From Lachnospiraceae bacterium (GTDB taxonomy: Bacteria > Bacillota > Clostridia > Lachnospirales > Lachnospiraceae), in the NCBI GenBank assembly GCA_017427775.1, contig JAFRSD010000005.1, positions 1 to 64,000 on the forward strand: a stretch of DNA of 64,000 nt. The letters are read 5' to 3'. The notes under the pieces were generated by a model. That model saw only the letters and a program-made list of their open reading frames with translations, had not been told where the DNA came from and did not search any database. The first letter of the stretch is position 1. Each line of letters opens with the position of its first letter. The translations under genes and the position numbers were made by a program. Below are positions 27,912-35,129 of this stretch, one piece after another.

Positions 27912-27940
27912 ATTATACCGCGAAAATGCCGTCCTGTCAT
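27912..27940 (-). promoter_or_regulatory. Promoter of the YbjQ gene
   Basis: On the minus strand ATGACA (27935-27940) and TATAAT (27912-27917) are separated by 17 nt. Confidence 0.75.
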
Positions 27941-28011
27941 CCGGAAAATCCGTGGAATCTCACGTTTTCCGCAAGAATCGCATATTATTAAGAAATAATG
28001 GATATTTTCGG

Positions 28012-28040
28012 TTGACATCACGCAGAAAATGTGTTATAAA
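28012..28040 (+). promoter_or_regulatory. rplJL promoter
   Basis: TTGACA (28012-28017) and TATAAA (28035-28040) are separated by 17 nt, directly upstream of the L10 leader. Confidence 0.85.
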
Positions 28041-28044
28041 CATC

Positions 28045-28180
28045 GTTGACTGCCGAAGACAGTAGGTGCCGCAAGGCGTAAGCGATTCATGGAAATCCGC
28101 CAACCGAGGATATGTCAGCATTTAATGATGAGTATTTGTGCTGCTTTTCCGCTTCGGAAGAGGAGCATTTTTTTATACCT
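28045..28180 (+). ncRNA. L10 ribosomal protein leader
   Basis: The leader starts GTTGACTGCCGAAGACAGTAGGTG and contains GCGTAAGCG and a distal CCGCCAACCGAGG, which matches the Firmicutes L10 leader bound by L10(L12)4. The family uses an L10-stabilised fold to allow the terminator downstream to form when L10 is in excess. A terminator is present at 28138-28174, so attenuation is likely here. The leader moved together with rplJ when the cluster was rearranged. Confidence 0.88.
28138..28174 (+). terminator. Attenuator in the L10 leader
   Basis: GTGCTGCTTTTCC pairs with the arm at 28156-28168 (one mismatch, two G-U pairs) and is followed by T6. It ends 48 nt before rplJ. Confidence 0.8.
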
Positions 28181-28222
28181 CTGAATGTCGCGACAGTCGA
28201 AACTATACAGGAGGTAATTCAC

Positions 28223-28717
28223 ATGGCTAAGGTTGAGCTGAAGAAACCTATCATCGACGAGATCAGCAAGTATGTTGCCGACGCAAAGGCAGTCGTTCTT
28301 GTTGACTATCGCGGATTGACGGTTGAACAGGACACCAAGCTTCGTAAGTCCCTGAGAGAAGGCGGCGTTGTATACAAGGTATACAAGAACACCTACCTCA
28401 AGAAGGCATTTGCCGGCACGGTTTACGAAGCACTTGCTAAGCATCTCGATGGACCTACCGCCGTTGCATTCGGATTAGAGGATGCAACCGCTCCCGCAAG
28501 ACTTCTTTCCGACGGAATGAAGATCTCGGACAAGCTCGAGTTCAAGGGCGGCGTTGTAGACGGAACCTATTATGATGCAGATGGCTGCAAGGTTGTTGCA
28601 AACATCCCTTCCAAGGAAGTTCTTATTTCCAGACTTCTTGGCAGCTTGCAGTCCCCGATCGCGAATCTTGCTCGCGTTCTCAATCAGATTGCAGAGAAGA
28701 AAGGCGAGGTTGCTTAA
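28223..28717 (+). CDS. rplJ: Ribosomal protein L10
   Basis: This 164-residue large-subunit protein forms the base of the L7/L12 stalk. It shows VVLVDYRGLTVEQDTKLR, VYKNTYLKKAF and a C-terminal helix that carries L12 dimers. The start MAKVELKK at 28223 has AGGAGG 9 nt upstream. An open frame extends upstream through the leader but is not coding. It forms an operon with rplL and is on the strand opposite to all other ribosomal and polymerase genes of the window. Confidence 0.98.
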   Translation: MAKVELKKPIIDEISKYVADAKAVVLVDYRGLTVEQDTKLRKSLREGGVVYKVYKNTYLKKAFAGTVYEALAKHLDGPTAVAFGLEDATAPARLLSDGMKISDKLEFKGGVVDGTYYDADGCKVVANIPSKEVLISRLLGSLQSPIANLARVLNQIAEKKGEVA

Positions 28718-28801
28718 TCTATCTGCACAGTTCGTATGACGCTGTCATACAGTCAGGCCGTATAACGGCATAATCAATTAAAAATTTGGAGGAATTATAA
28801 C

Positions 28802-29173
28802 ATGACTAATCAGGAATTTATTGATGCTATCAAGTCCCTCACTGTTCTTGAGCTTAACGATCTTGTTAAGGCTTGTGAGGAAGAGTTCGGCGTTAGCGCT
28901 GCTGCTGGCGTTGTTGTTGCTGCTGCAGGTGCAGGCGCTGCCGCTGCTGCTGAGGAAGAGAAGACCGAGTTCAACGTAGAGCTTACCGAAGTTGGTGAGA
29001 ACAAGGTTAAGGTTATCAAGGTTGTTCGTGAGATCACCGGTCTTGGCCTCAAGGAAGCTAAGGATCTTGTAGACGGCGCTCCTAAGAACATCAAGGAAGC
29101 TGTTTCCAAGGAAGAGGCTGAGGACATCAAGAAGAAGGTTGAGGCTGAGGGCGCTAAGGTTACGCTGAAGTAA
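28802..29173 (+). CDS. rplL: Ribosomal protein L7/L12
   Basis: This 123-residue stalk protein recruits translation factors. It has an N-terminal dimerisation helix ([22 protein letters not shown]), an Ala/Gly/Val-rich hinge and the C-terminal domain with EIKVIK-like [31 protein letters not shown] precedes the ATG. It ends 37 nt before a strong terminator, so rpoB is not transcribed with it, unlike the usual order. Confidence 0.98.
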   Translation: MTNQEFIDAIKSLTVLELNDLVKACEEEFGVSAAAGVVVAAAGAGAAAAAEEEKTEFNVELTEVGENKVKVIKVVREITGLGLKEAKDLVDGAPKNIKEAVSKEEAEDIKKKVEAEGAKVTLK

Positions 29174-29210
29174 TTCAGGCATCGGTTTCCAATCAAAAAA
29201 GAATCCTTTT

Positions 29211-29243
29211 ACTGCCGGCAGGTGCATTTGCCGGCAGTTTTTT
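29211..29243 (+). terminator. rplJL terminator
   Basis: ACTGCCGGCA and TGCCGGCAGT form a perfect 10-bp stem with an 8-nt loop, followed by T5. Confidence 0.9.
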
Positions 29244-29265
29244 ATTTCCCTCTCCCGCAGTTGAT

Positions 29266-29294
29266 TTGATTTTCCATTTTTCTTGTAGTATGAT
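29266..29294 (+). promoter_or_regulatory. Promoter of the LRR/SLH gene
   Basis: TTGATT (29266-29271) and TATGAT (29289-29294) are separated by 17 nt. Confidence 0.6.
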
Positions 29295-29296
29295 AA

Positions 29297-29377
29297 AGTT
29301 AACGGGTTTCGGAAACCCGTCTTTAAGCGCGAAATATATGTTTGCGGCTTCGGTCCGCGAAACGGGATGAGGGTGAT
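29297..29377 (+). other. Structured 5' leader of the LRR/SLH gene
   Basis: Two hairpins are visible: ACGGGTTT with AAACCCGT (3-nt loop), then GTTTGCGG with CCGC(G)AAAC closed by a C(UUCG)G tetraloop. No U-tract follows either. No known riboswitch consensus was recognised, including both c-di-GMP classes. Confidence 0.4.
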
Positions 29378-31756
29378 ATGATGAGAAAAACACATAGTAT
29401 TCTTTCTAAGCTTCTTGCCGGTATTCTGGCTCTTCTGATGCTCCTCGGCTGCGGCATTGTGTCTCCGGAGGGCTTTCCGAACACGGCTTCGGCGTCCGAT
29501 TTTCAGCCGATTCCGATCAACGAAACGACTTTCCCCGATGCCAAATTCCGGGCGGTTATTCTGTCGAAAGATTATGACCGCGACGGCGATACATATCTGA
29601 GCGCCGAGGAAATCCGCAAAACCATCAACATTTACTGCGAAGGCAAAGGCATTAAGTCCATTAAGGGCGTTGAGTACTTTACGGCTCTTCAAGGTCTCTG
29701 GTGTAAGAATAACCAGATCTCGACCATGGACCTCACGCACAATAAAGACCTTCACGGCGTATGGTGTTCCGGAAACCTTTTCACTTCTCTGGATTTCTCC
29801 GCCAATCCCGAGCTGGAGTGGGTTTACTGCTTTGACTGCAAGCTGACAAGCCTGAACGTATCCAACAACTCGAAGATGGCATTTATCGAATGCAATACGA
29901 ATCCGCTGACGGTTCTGGATGTATCCTCCAATCCGTTACTGGAGCATCTGACCTGCGGCAGCTGCAAGCTGACAAGTCTGAATCTCTCCAACAATAAGAA
30001 TCTTTCCCATCTGGACGCATTCAGTAACCAGTTAAAATCGTTAGATGTATCGGCAAATACGAAGCTGAAGCGGCTCGACATCTGGAACAATCCCGGTCTC
30101 GGAAGCATTAACATCAACAATAACAAGGGGCTGCAGTATTATAACTGTGCCTATAACGGTGCCACGAACATCAACGTCAGCAATAATCCGGAGCTGCAGA
30201 AACTGATCTGCAGTTATAACAGCATCAAAACGCTCGATGTGTCCAAGAATCCGAAACTCGTTTATCTGGACTGCGCATGCAATAACATCAGCTCGCTGAA
30301 TCTGGCGAACAATTCGAAGCTGTATTTTCTGCAGGCGTTTACCAACAGTTTCAAGACGCTCGATATCAGTAAGAATCCCCTTCTTGTGAAAACCTATAAG
30401 GAAGGCAAGAAGAAATACGAATCCGCTGTCTGCAAGGGACATTCCTGGACGCTCAATTACGGCGGCGACACTTCGACCGGCGGCGACAATATCTATTTCA
30501 TCTGTTTCGACGACGGGGTTAATCTGATCACGGAAGCCGCGACCGAAACACCGAAGGAGAATAACGACAAGCCTTCCGAGATACAGACGGACACCCGGCA
30601 GACCGGCAACAATTCTTCACAGACCAATACGGACACTTCGCAGAATACGCAGACGGCTTCTTATGTTACGCGTGAGAAGGTCGCACAGCGTCTTTATGAG
30701 ATGGCCGGCAAGCCGGCAGTAAGCGGCACCTCCCGCTTCAAAGATGTAAAGAAAGGATCTTCCTACGAGGCCGCTCTTCTGTGGGGCGAAAAATTCGCCA
30801 TCTGCGTCGGCACTCCGGATATTTCCTCCGCTAGTTTCGGTGTTGGCCAGTACATTACACGTCAGGATCTCGCGCTCATGCTGATGCGCTACACGGAATA
30901 TATGGGCTATAAGCGCTCCATCGACTTCGGACGGAGCGACGATTTCAAGGATTACTACGATGTCGACTATTATGCGTGGGAGGCCATCTGCTGGTGTGCC
31001 ACCTATGACATCATGCCCTGGAAGGGCGAAGCCGGTGCCTCAAAGGATAAACTTATGATCGACCCTCACGGCAAAGCGACCCAATCCGATCTTGATACGA
31101 TGATCAAACGCCTTCTTGAGGTCAATAAAGGCGTGACGCCCCATCCCAAGACCGACGCGCAGGCTGTGAACAACCAGAACCAGCAATCCTCGCAGAGCGG
31201 TAATCAGAACCAGCAATCCTCACAGACAAATACCAATCAGAATCAACAGTCTTCTCAGACGAATACCAACCAGAATCAGCAGTCATCGCAGAATTCCGGC
31301 CAATCCGTACAGAGCAAGACCGAACCTTCGACCGGAACCGATAAAAACACGCAGTCTTCCACGCAGGACAAGACCGATTCCGCTCCGAAGACTTCCGAAA
31401 CGCAGACCGGTCAGGACACGGATAATGAACCGGTTCACATCGGTGAGCGGGACGATTCGTCTGTAACGGGCGACACTCCCGGTTCCACGGAACCCAAGAC
31501 GGACAGCGACTCCGCTTCCGCTGACCCCGGTACCATTCTGACAACAGGTGACAATACGGAAGTTCCGGCAACTGACACTACGGATTCCGTGGCGAAAGGA
31601 GATGCCGCGAATGCCCCCGCGGGAACCTCGGATGCGGATTCGGAATCACAAAACAAATTGTTCGTAAACCCGCTGTTTTGGATAGCGATCGGTCTTCTGA
31701 TCTGCTTGCTCACCATAGCAGGGATAATAATCTTTAAACGACGCAGGAAGGAATAA
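29378..31756 (+). CDS. Surface protein: LRR domain, SLH-like domain, Q/N/S-rich stalk, C-terminal membrane anchor
   Basis: This exported protein has about 792 residues. The start is one of two adjacent ATGs (29378 or 29381). A hydrophobic signal segment (residues 10-26, with a possible but weak LLGC lipobox) is followed by a calcium-loop-like DYDRDGDTYLSAEEI, then about ten leucine-rich repeats of 20-21 residues (LxxLxxxxNxLxxLDVSxNPxL, residues about 95-345). Next is a region with two SLH-like units (YVTREKVAQRLYEM, and FKDYYDVDYYAWEAI), then a low-complexity Q/N/S and T/D stalk, and a final membrane helix with KRRRKE. LRR domains of this type usually bind proteins or glycans. A surface adhesin is likely; the target is unknown. 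Confidence 0.88.
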   Translation: MMRKTHSILSKLLAGILALLMLLGCGIVSPEGFPNTASASDFQPIPINETTFPDAKFRAVILSKDYDRDGDTYLSAEEIRKTINIYCEGKGIKSIKGVEYFTALQGLWCKNNQISTMDLTHNKDLHGVWCSGNLFTSLDFSANPELEWVYCFDCKLTSLNVSNNSKMAFIECNTNPLTVLDVSSNPLLEHLTCGSCKLTSLNLSNNKNLSHLDAFSNQLKSLDVSANTKLKRLDIWNNPGLGSININNNKGLQYYNCAYNGATNINVSNNPELQKLICSYNSIKTLDVSKNPKLVYLDCACNNISSLNLANNSKLYFLQAFTNSFKTLDISKNPLLVKTYKEGKKKYESAVCKGHSWTLNYGGDTSTGGDNIYFICFDDGVNLITEAATETPKENNDKPSEIQTDTRQTGNNSSQTNTDTSQNTQTASYVTREKVAQRLYEMAGKPAVSGTSRFKDVKKGSSYEAALLWGEKFAICVGTPDISSASFGVGQYITRQDLALMLMRYTEYMGYKRSIDFGRSDDFKDYYDVDYYAWEAICWCATYDIMPWKGEAGASKDKLMIDPHGKATQSDLDTMIKRLLEVNKGVTPHPKTDAQAVNNQNQQSSQSGNQNQQSSQTNTNQNQQSSQTNTNQNQQSSQNSGQSVQSKTEPSTGTDKNTQSSTQDKTDSAPKTSETQTGQDTDNEPVHIGERDDSSVTGDTPGSTEPKTDSDSASADPGTILTTGDNTEVPATDTTDSVAKGDAANAPAGTSDADSESQNKLFVNPLFWIAIGLLICLLTIAGIIIFKRRRKE
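31168..31293 (+). repeat. NQNQQSSQ repeat tract in the stalk
   Basis: Four imperfect copies of a unit encoding NQNQQSSQ(T/S)(N)T/G follow one another. Two adjacent units are nearly identical. The copy number may vary between strains. Confidence 0.7.
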
Positions 31757-31853
31757 CCCGAAGCCGGTTCCGGTCAGAAGGGCCATCCCGACAGTTGTAG
31801 GGAAATGCAAAGATTTTTTACATTTTCCGTTTCTTTTCTCCGAACTTCGGTGC

Positions 31854-31879
31854 GTGGGAAATGTTTTTCCACATTTTTT
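31854..31879 (+). terminator. Probable terminator of the LRR/SLH gene
   Basis: GTGGGAAA pairs with TTTTCCAC (one G-U pair) and is followed by ATTTTTT. It is about 100 nt after the stop. Confidence 0.55.
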
Positions 31880-31911
31880 GCAAAAACACTACCTTTTTTC
31901 GTTTTATTGTG

Positions 31912-32022
31912 TATAATTCAATATACAAAAGATTTTTCAAATCTTGTTGAACTTTATTGTTTCGCACCGCTTCGGTATCGTTTAGAAGGTCGGTGCGCTA
32001 TCGCTTCTTTCGGAGGATTGCA
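31912..32022 (+). other. Promoter -10 and structured leader of the 189-residue gene
   Basis: TATAAT at 31912-31917 is the likely -10; no good -35 is seen. The transcript would begin with a perfect hairpin AAGATTT-TTC-AAATCTT (31929-31945). Further on, CGCACCG (31963-31969) can pair with CGGTGCG (31991-31997). AGAAG in the loop of that hairpin can instead pair with CTTCT next to the ribosome binding site CGGAGG. These two pairings exclude each other. No known riboswitch was recognised. Confidence 0.4.
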
Positions 32023-32024
32023 GT

Positions 32025-32594
32025 ATGATCCTGGATATCGTAAAACTGAAAGATGAACCTGCAGTAGGGGAATGTGCCATCAAGCGTAACGGTCGTGTCG
32101 TAGGCGGGATTAAAATGGTTAAGTTACCATCGCCGACCGGTTGGGAGATTACTTTCGGAGGAAAGGTGATTCGCGTCACCGAGAACGCCAGCCGTGCAAC
32201 GACTGAGATGATTTCTGCTTCCCAGCTTGATACCGACGGGAACTATTCCGGTCTTTGCTACCAGATTCACAGCGGTTCTTTGTTCAACAAGTATGACATC
32301 TACGAGATGCGTTACCAGAGTCTCTCCTATACCCTGTATCCGATTGCGCCGTCTGACTGTAAAGCACTTCCGGTATTCTACGGAGCCCTTCAGATTGCAT
32401 CGGTGGAGAATGACCTTTCCGATAAGAGCCTTTTCCGTGACGGACAGGTTCTCGCGGAGGACGATCGTGCCGCATTTGTCGGACTGATCTTCCTGTGCTA
32501 TGTGCGCTCCTATCCCGGTCCGCTTGTTTCGGTTACCAATAAGAAGCTGCTCGGCAAGATCGACCGCAGTTTCCCTGACCGGATCCGCATCTGA
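32025..32594 (+). CDS. Unknown cytoplasmic protein, 189 residues
   Basis: The sequence has no membrane segment, signal peptide or familiar motif. It is predicted mostly beta, with alternating hydrophobic and polar residues (ECAIKRNGRVVGGIKMVKL, WEITFGGKVIRV), and ends in a basic tail. It resembles in style the LURP-one/tubby-like barrels, but I would not assign it. CGGAGG lies 8 nt upstream of the ATG. A structured leader and a terminator bracket it, so it is a single-gene unit convergent with rplA. Confidence 0.8.
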   Translation: MILDIVKLKDEPAVGECAIKRNGRVVGGIKMVKLPSPTGWEITFGGKVIRVTENASRATTEMISASQLDTDGNYSGLCYQIHSGSLFNKYDIYEMRYQSLSYTLYPIAPSDCKALPVFYGALQIASVENDLSDKSLFRDGQVLAEDDRAAFVGLIFLCYVRSYPGPLVSVTNKKLLGKIDRSFPDRIRI

Positions 32595-32623
32595 CCGGCA
32601 GAGCCAATCAAAAAGTATTTCTT

Positions 32624-32653
32624 CTCCCGGGGCGGAACGCCCGGGAGTTTTTT
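32624..32653 (+). terminator. Terminator of the 189-residue gene
   Basis: CTCCCGG and CCGGGAG with a GC-rich inner part form a strong stem followed by T6. Confidence 0.85.
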
Positions 32654-32656
32654 ACG

Positions 32657-32687
32657 AAAAAAAGGACCGCGGCATAAGTCGCGGTCC
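32657..32687 (-). terminator. Terminator of the rpmG-secE-nusG-rplK-rplA operon
   Basis: On the minus strand GGACCGCG pairs with CGCGGTCC and is followed by T7. It sits back to back with the plus-strand terminator. Confidence 0.88.
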
Positions 32688-32722
32688 TTTCAGTTGCTAT
32701 GGTTAAGGTTTTTGCAATTGTA

Positions 32723-33415
32723 TTACATGAACTTCGCTGTATTGAGCTTAACGCCCGGGCCCATCGTAGAAGTAAGCGTAATACTTCTGAGATACTGACC
32801 CTTTGCTGCAGCGGGCTTAGCCTTTACAATTGCACCAATCAGAGTATCGAAGTTCTCTGCGAGCTGCTCTTCGGTGAAGGAAGCCTTACCGACAGGGCAG
32901 TGAATGATGTTCGTCTTATCAAGACGATACTCAATCTTACCTGCTTTGATATCATGTACAGCCTTGGTTACATCCATCGTAACGGTACCTGCCTTCGGGT
33001 TCGGCATAAGTCCTTTCGGGCCAAGTACACGTCCGAGCTTACCAACAACGCCCATCATATCAGGTGTTGCAACAACAACGTCGAACTCGAACCAGCCATC
33101 CTTCTGGATTCTGGGAACGAGCTCATCACCGCCGGCATAGTCAGCGCCTGCTGCAAGAGCCTCATCAACCTTGGGTCCCTTCGCGAAAACGAGTACGCGA
33201 ACGGTCTTACCGGTTCCATGAGGGAGCACAACGGCACCGCGGACCTGCTGGTCTGCGTGACGGCCGTCTACGCCAAGACGAATATGTGCTTCAATGGTCT
33301 CGTCAAATTTAGCGGTTGCGGACTTTTTAACTAACGAAATTGCCTCGGCGGAATCGTACTGAACGCTTCTGTCGATCAGCTTCGCAGCTTCCGTATATTT
33401 CTTACCATGTTTCAT
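32723..33415 (-). CDS. rplA: Ribosomal protein L1
   Basis: This 230-residue protein of the L1 stalk helps tRNA leave the E site, and in many bacteria it also represses its own operon by binding the mRNA. It carries the family pattern [31 protein letters not shown] and the C-terminal [22 protein letters not shown] precedes the ATG. An L1-operator-like hairpin lies immediately before this ribosome binding site. Confidence 0.98.
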   Translation of the reverse strand: MKHGKKYTEAAKLIDRSVQYDSAEAISLVKKSATAKFDETIEAHIRLGVDGRHADQQVRGAVVLPHGTGKTVRVLVFAKGPKVDEALAAGADYAGGDELVPRIQKDGWFEFDVVVATPDMMGVVGKLGRVLGPKGLMPNPKAGTVTMDVTKAVHDIKAGKIEYRLDKTNIIHCPVGKASFTEEQLAENFDTLIGAIVKAKPAAAKGQYLRSITLTSTMGPGVKLNTAKFM

Positions 33416-33430
33416 AATTCAAACCTCCTA

Positions 33431-33460
33431 GTGGTATTGTCGGGAGCTTATCCCTCCCAC
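33431..33460 (-). promoter_or_regulatory. L1-operator-like hairpin, copy 2 (before rplA)
   Basis: Read on the minus strand the element is GTGGGAGG, a short loop, CTCCCGAC, AATACCAC. Outer GTG-CAC and inner GGAG-CTCC stems are separated by an asymmetric CGACAAUA-type loop. The UACCAC and GUGGG pieces resemble the L1-binding helix 76 of 23S rRNA. It ends just before the rplA ribosome binding site, as expected for a translational operator. Confidence 0.55.
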
Positions 33461-33467
33461 TTTAATC

Positions 33468-33896
33468 TCAGTCATCTACTACGGTGATACCCATGCTGCG
33501 TGCAGTTCCTGCAATCATGCTGGTTGCAGTCTCAAGGTTTGCAGCGTTCAGATCAGGCATCTTAAGCTCAGCAATCTTAGCTACTTCGGACTTCTTAATG
33601 GTGGCAACCTTCTCCTTGTTGGGCTTGCCGGATGCTTTGTCAATCTTGCAAGCTTTCTTCAAAAGAACGGGAGCCGGAGGAGTCTTCGTGATGAAGCTGA
33701 AGCTCTTATCCTGATAAACCGTGATAACAACAGGAATGATCATACCTTCCTGTCCTGCGGTTCTGGCGTTGAATTCCTTCGTGAACTGTACAATGTTTAC
33801 ACCGTGCTGACCAAGAGCGGGACCTACCGGAGGAGCCGGGGTTGCCTTCGCAGCCGGAATCTGTAATTTGATGTAACCTGTTACTTTCTTTGCCAT
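33468..33896 (-). CDS. rplK: Ribosomal protein L11
   Basis: This 142-residue protein of the GTPase-associated centre binds 23S rRNA next to the L10 base. It shows [23 protein letters not shown] and the C-terminal RNA-binding domain with SMGITV. The start at 33896 (MAKKV) has AGGAGG 10 nt upstream. The ATG three codons earlier is only 1 nt from that site and is unlikely. Confidence 0.98.
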   Translation of the reverse strand: MAKKVTGYIKLQIPAAKATPAPPVGPALGQHGVNIVQFTKEFNARTAGQEGMIIPVVITVYQDKSFSFITKTPPAPVLLKKACKIDKASGKPNKEKVATIKKSEVAKIAELKMPDLNAANLETATSMIAGTARSMGITVVDD

Positions 33897-33918
33897 AATT
33901 AGCATACCTCCTAAAAAT

Positions 33919-33946
33919 GTGGTGTTATCGGAAGATTTCCTCCCAC
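33919..33946 (-). promoter_or_regulatory. L1-operator-like hairpin, copy 1 (before rplK)
   Basis: Read on the minus strand it is GTGGGAGG, AAAT, CTTCCGAT, AACACCAC. It has the same outer and inner stems as copy 2, and one inner pair differs as G-U versus G-C, which keeps the fold. It lies about 13 nt before the rplK ribosome binding site. Confidence 0.55.
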
Positions 33947-33994
33947 TTACCGGCCGGAGCCGGCAGTTCCTATCCGCTGCCTATACGGACAGGC

Positions 33995-34516
33995 TTAGAA
34001 ACGTTCTACTTTGACGTCTTCAAATGCGATTTCAACCGGAGTCTCGCGGCCGAACATCTCAACCGAAATGGTGAGTGTCTGTTTCGCGGGGTTGATCGCC
34101 TTGATAACGCCCTGGGTGTTGATCCACGCACCGTTCAGTACGGTTACGGTCTCACCCTCAACAAAATCGAGCTGTTCATGCTCGCGATTGATACCCATGT
34201 TATAAACTTCCTGCTCGGTGAGCGGAACCGGTTTCGATCCCGGACCGACAAAGCCGGTCACACCGCGGGTGTTACGTACTACGTACCAGGTATCATCATT
34301 CATGATCATACGAACAAGTACATAACCCGGAAGCATCTTCTTCTGGACAACCTTACGGACACCGTTCTTCACCTCAATGGAATCAATGAGCGGAACGGAA
34401 ACTTCCATGATCACGTCCTGAAGCTTACGGTTTTCAATCGTTTTTTCAAGGTCTACTTTAACTTTGTTCTCATACCCTGAATAGGTATGAACAACGTACC
34501 ACTGCGCTTCTGCCAT
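33995..34516 (-). CDS. nusG: Transcription elongation and termination factor NusG
   Basis: This 173-residue factor binds RNA polymerase and modulates pausing and Rho. It has the N-terminal NGN domain (WYVVHTYSGYENKV, LPGYVLVRM, VRNTRGVTGFVG) and the C-terminal KOW domain (VEGETVTVLNGAW). Two starts are possible: 34528, whose ribosome binding site would touch the ATG, and 34516 (MAEAQW) with GGGTGA 4 nt upstream. The second is chosen. It follows secE by a few bases. Confidence 0.97.
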   Translation of the reverse strand: MAEAQWYVVHTYSGYENKVKVDLEKTIENRKLQDVIMEVSVPLIDSIEVKNGVRKVVQKKMLPGYVLVRMIMNDDTWYVVRNTRGVTGFVGPGSKPVPLTEQEVYNMGINREHEQLDFVEGETVTVLNGAWINTQGVIKAINPAKQTLTISVEMFGRETPVEIAFEDVKVERF

Positions 34517-34530
34517 ATCGTCACCCATTC

Positions 34531-34737
34531 CTACACGCTTAAACCAAGGATCTTGCTAAGACCGAAGTTAATCAGAATGTCGACACCGACAATGATTGCA
34601 CCGAGAACAATCGTAATAACGAGAACCGCGCCGGATTCTTTTGCGACAGTCTGACGGCTGGGCCAGATAATCTTTCTGTACTCGGCTTTCAATCCCTTGA
34701 AGAAGCTCTTCTTGGGTGCCTTTTCATTATCACTCAT
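34531..34737 (-). CDS. secE: Preprotein translocase subunit SecE
   Basis: This 68-residue single-span subunit of SecYEG is of the short form typical of Gram-positive bacteria. FFKGLKAEYRKIIWPSRQTV is the conserved amphipathic helix, and residues about 37-60 are the membrane segment. Confidence 0.96.
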   Translation of the reverse strand: MSDNEKAPKKSFFKGLKAEYRKIIWPSRQTVAKESGAVLVITIVLGAIIVGVDILINFGLSKILGLSV

Positions 34738-34758
34738 AACTCTCTTCCTTTCCGGTCT

Positions 34759-34908
34759 TTACTTGGTTTCCTTGTGCATCGTGTGCTGTTTGCAGAATCT
34801 GCAGTACTTCTTGGTCTCCATCCGGTCAGGATGGTTTTTCTTTTCTTTTGTAGTGTTGTAATTACGCTGCTTGCATTCTGTACATGCTAATGTAATCTTT
34901 ACTCGCAC
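34759..34908 (-). CDS. rpmG: Ribosomal protein L33
   Basis: This 49-residue protein starts with GTG, 9 nt after GGAGG. It reads [17 protein letters not shown] at the start and has a second CxxC (CRFC), so it is the zinc-binding four-Cys form. It is first in the operon, 21 nt before secE. Confidence 0.95.
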   Translation of the reverse strand: MRVKITLACTECKQRNYNTTKEKKNHPDRMETKKYCRFCKQHTMHKETK

Positions 34909-34969
34909 AACTTACCACCTCCGTATTATTTTTAGGCATAAAAAAAAGACCTCTTCCATAGCCTACTAA

Positions 34970-34998
34970 CTATAACACAAGGTCCCGCACGCCGTCAA
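34970..34998 (-). promoter_or_regulatory. Promoter of the rpmG-secE-nusG-rplK-rplA operon
   Basis: On the minus strand TTGACG (34993-34998) and TTATAG (34970-34975) are separated by 17 nt, about 60 nt upstream of rpmG. Confidence 0.65.
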
Positions 34999-35061
34999 CT
35001 GTTTTTTTGAATCTTTCCGGGAGCTTCCGGCCCCCGTCCCTCCAGGTATCTTTACCGCGCC

Positions 35062-35098
35062 CGGGACTGCTCCGGCATTTGTCTCCGAAACAGTCCCG
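35062..35098 (-). repeat. Hairpin after the transglutaminase gene
   Basis: CGGGACTG (35062-35069) and CAGTCCCG (35091-35098) form an 8-bp stem with a 21-nt loop. It has no U-tract, so it is a weak terminator or an mRNA-stabilising hairpin at the end of the MoxR operon. Confidence 0.4.
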
Positions 35099-35129
35099 AT
35101 ACACGGTCTTATAATCCTTTATCGGAAAA

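Noticed and set aside
8000-28000. A mobile element or prophage as cause of the split between rpoB and rplJL
   Set aside because: No transposase, integrase, terminal repeats, tRNA edge or phage genes are present in the 20 kb. The base composition and gene style look like the rest of the window.
28112-28222. Extended N-terminus of L10 from an upstream in-frame ATG
   Set aside because: This stretch is the attenuator region of the L10 leader. L10 proteins begin at the later Met, which has AGGAGG upstream.
29297-29377. c-di-GMP riboswitch upstream of the LRR gene
   Set aside because: The conserved core bases and the tetraloop-receptor arrangement of class I, and the pseudoknot of class II, are not present.
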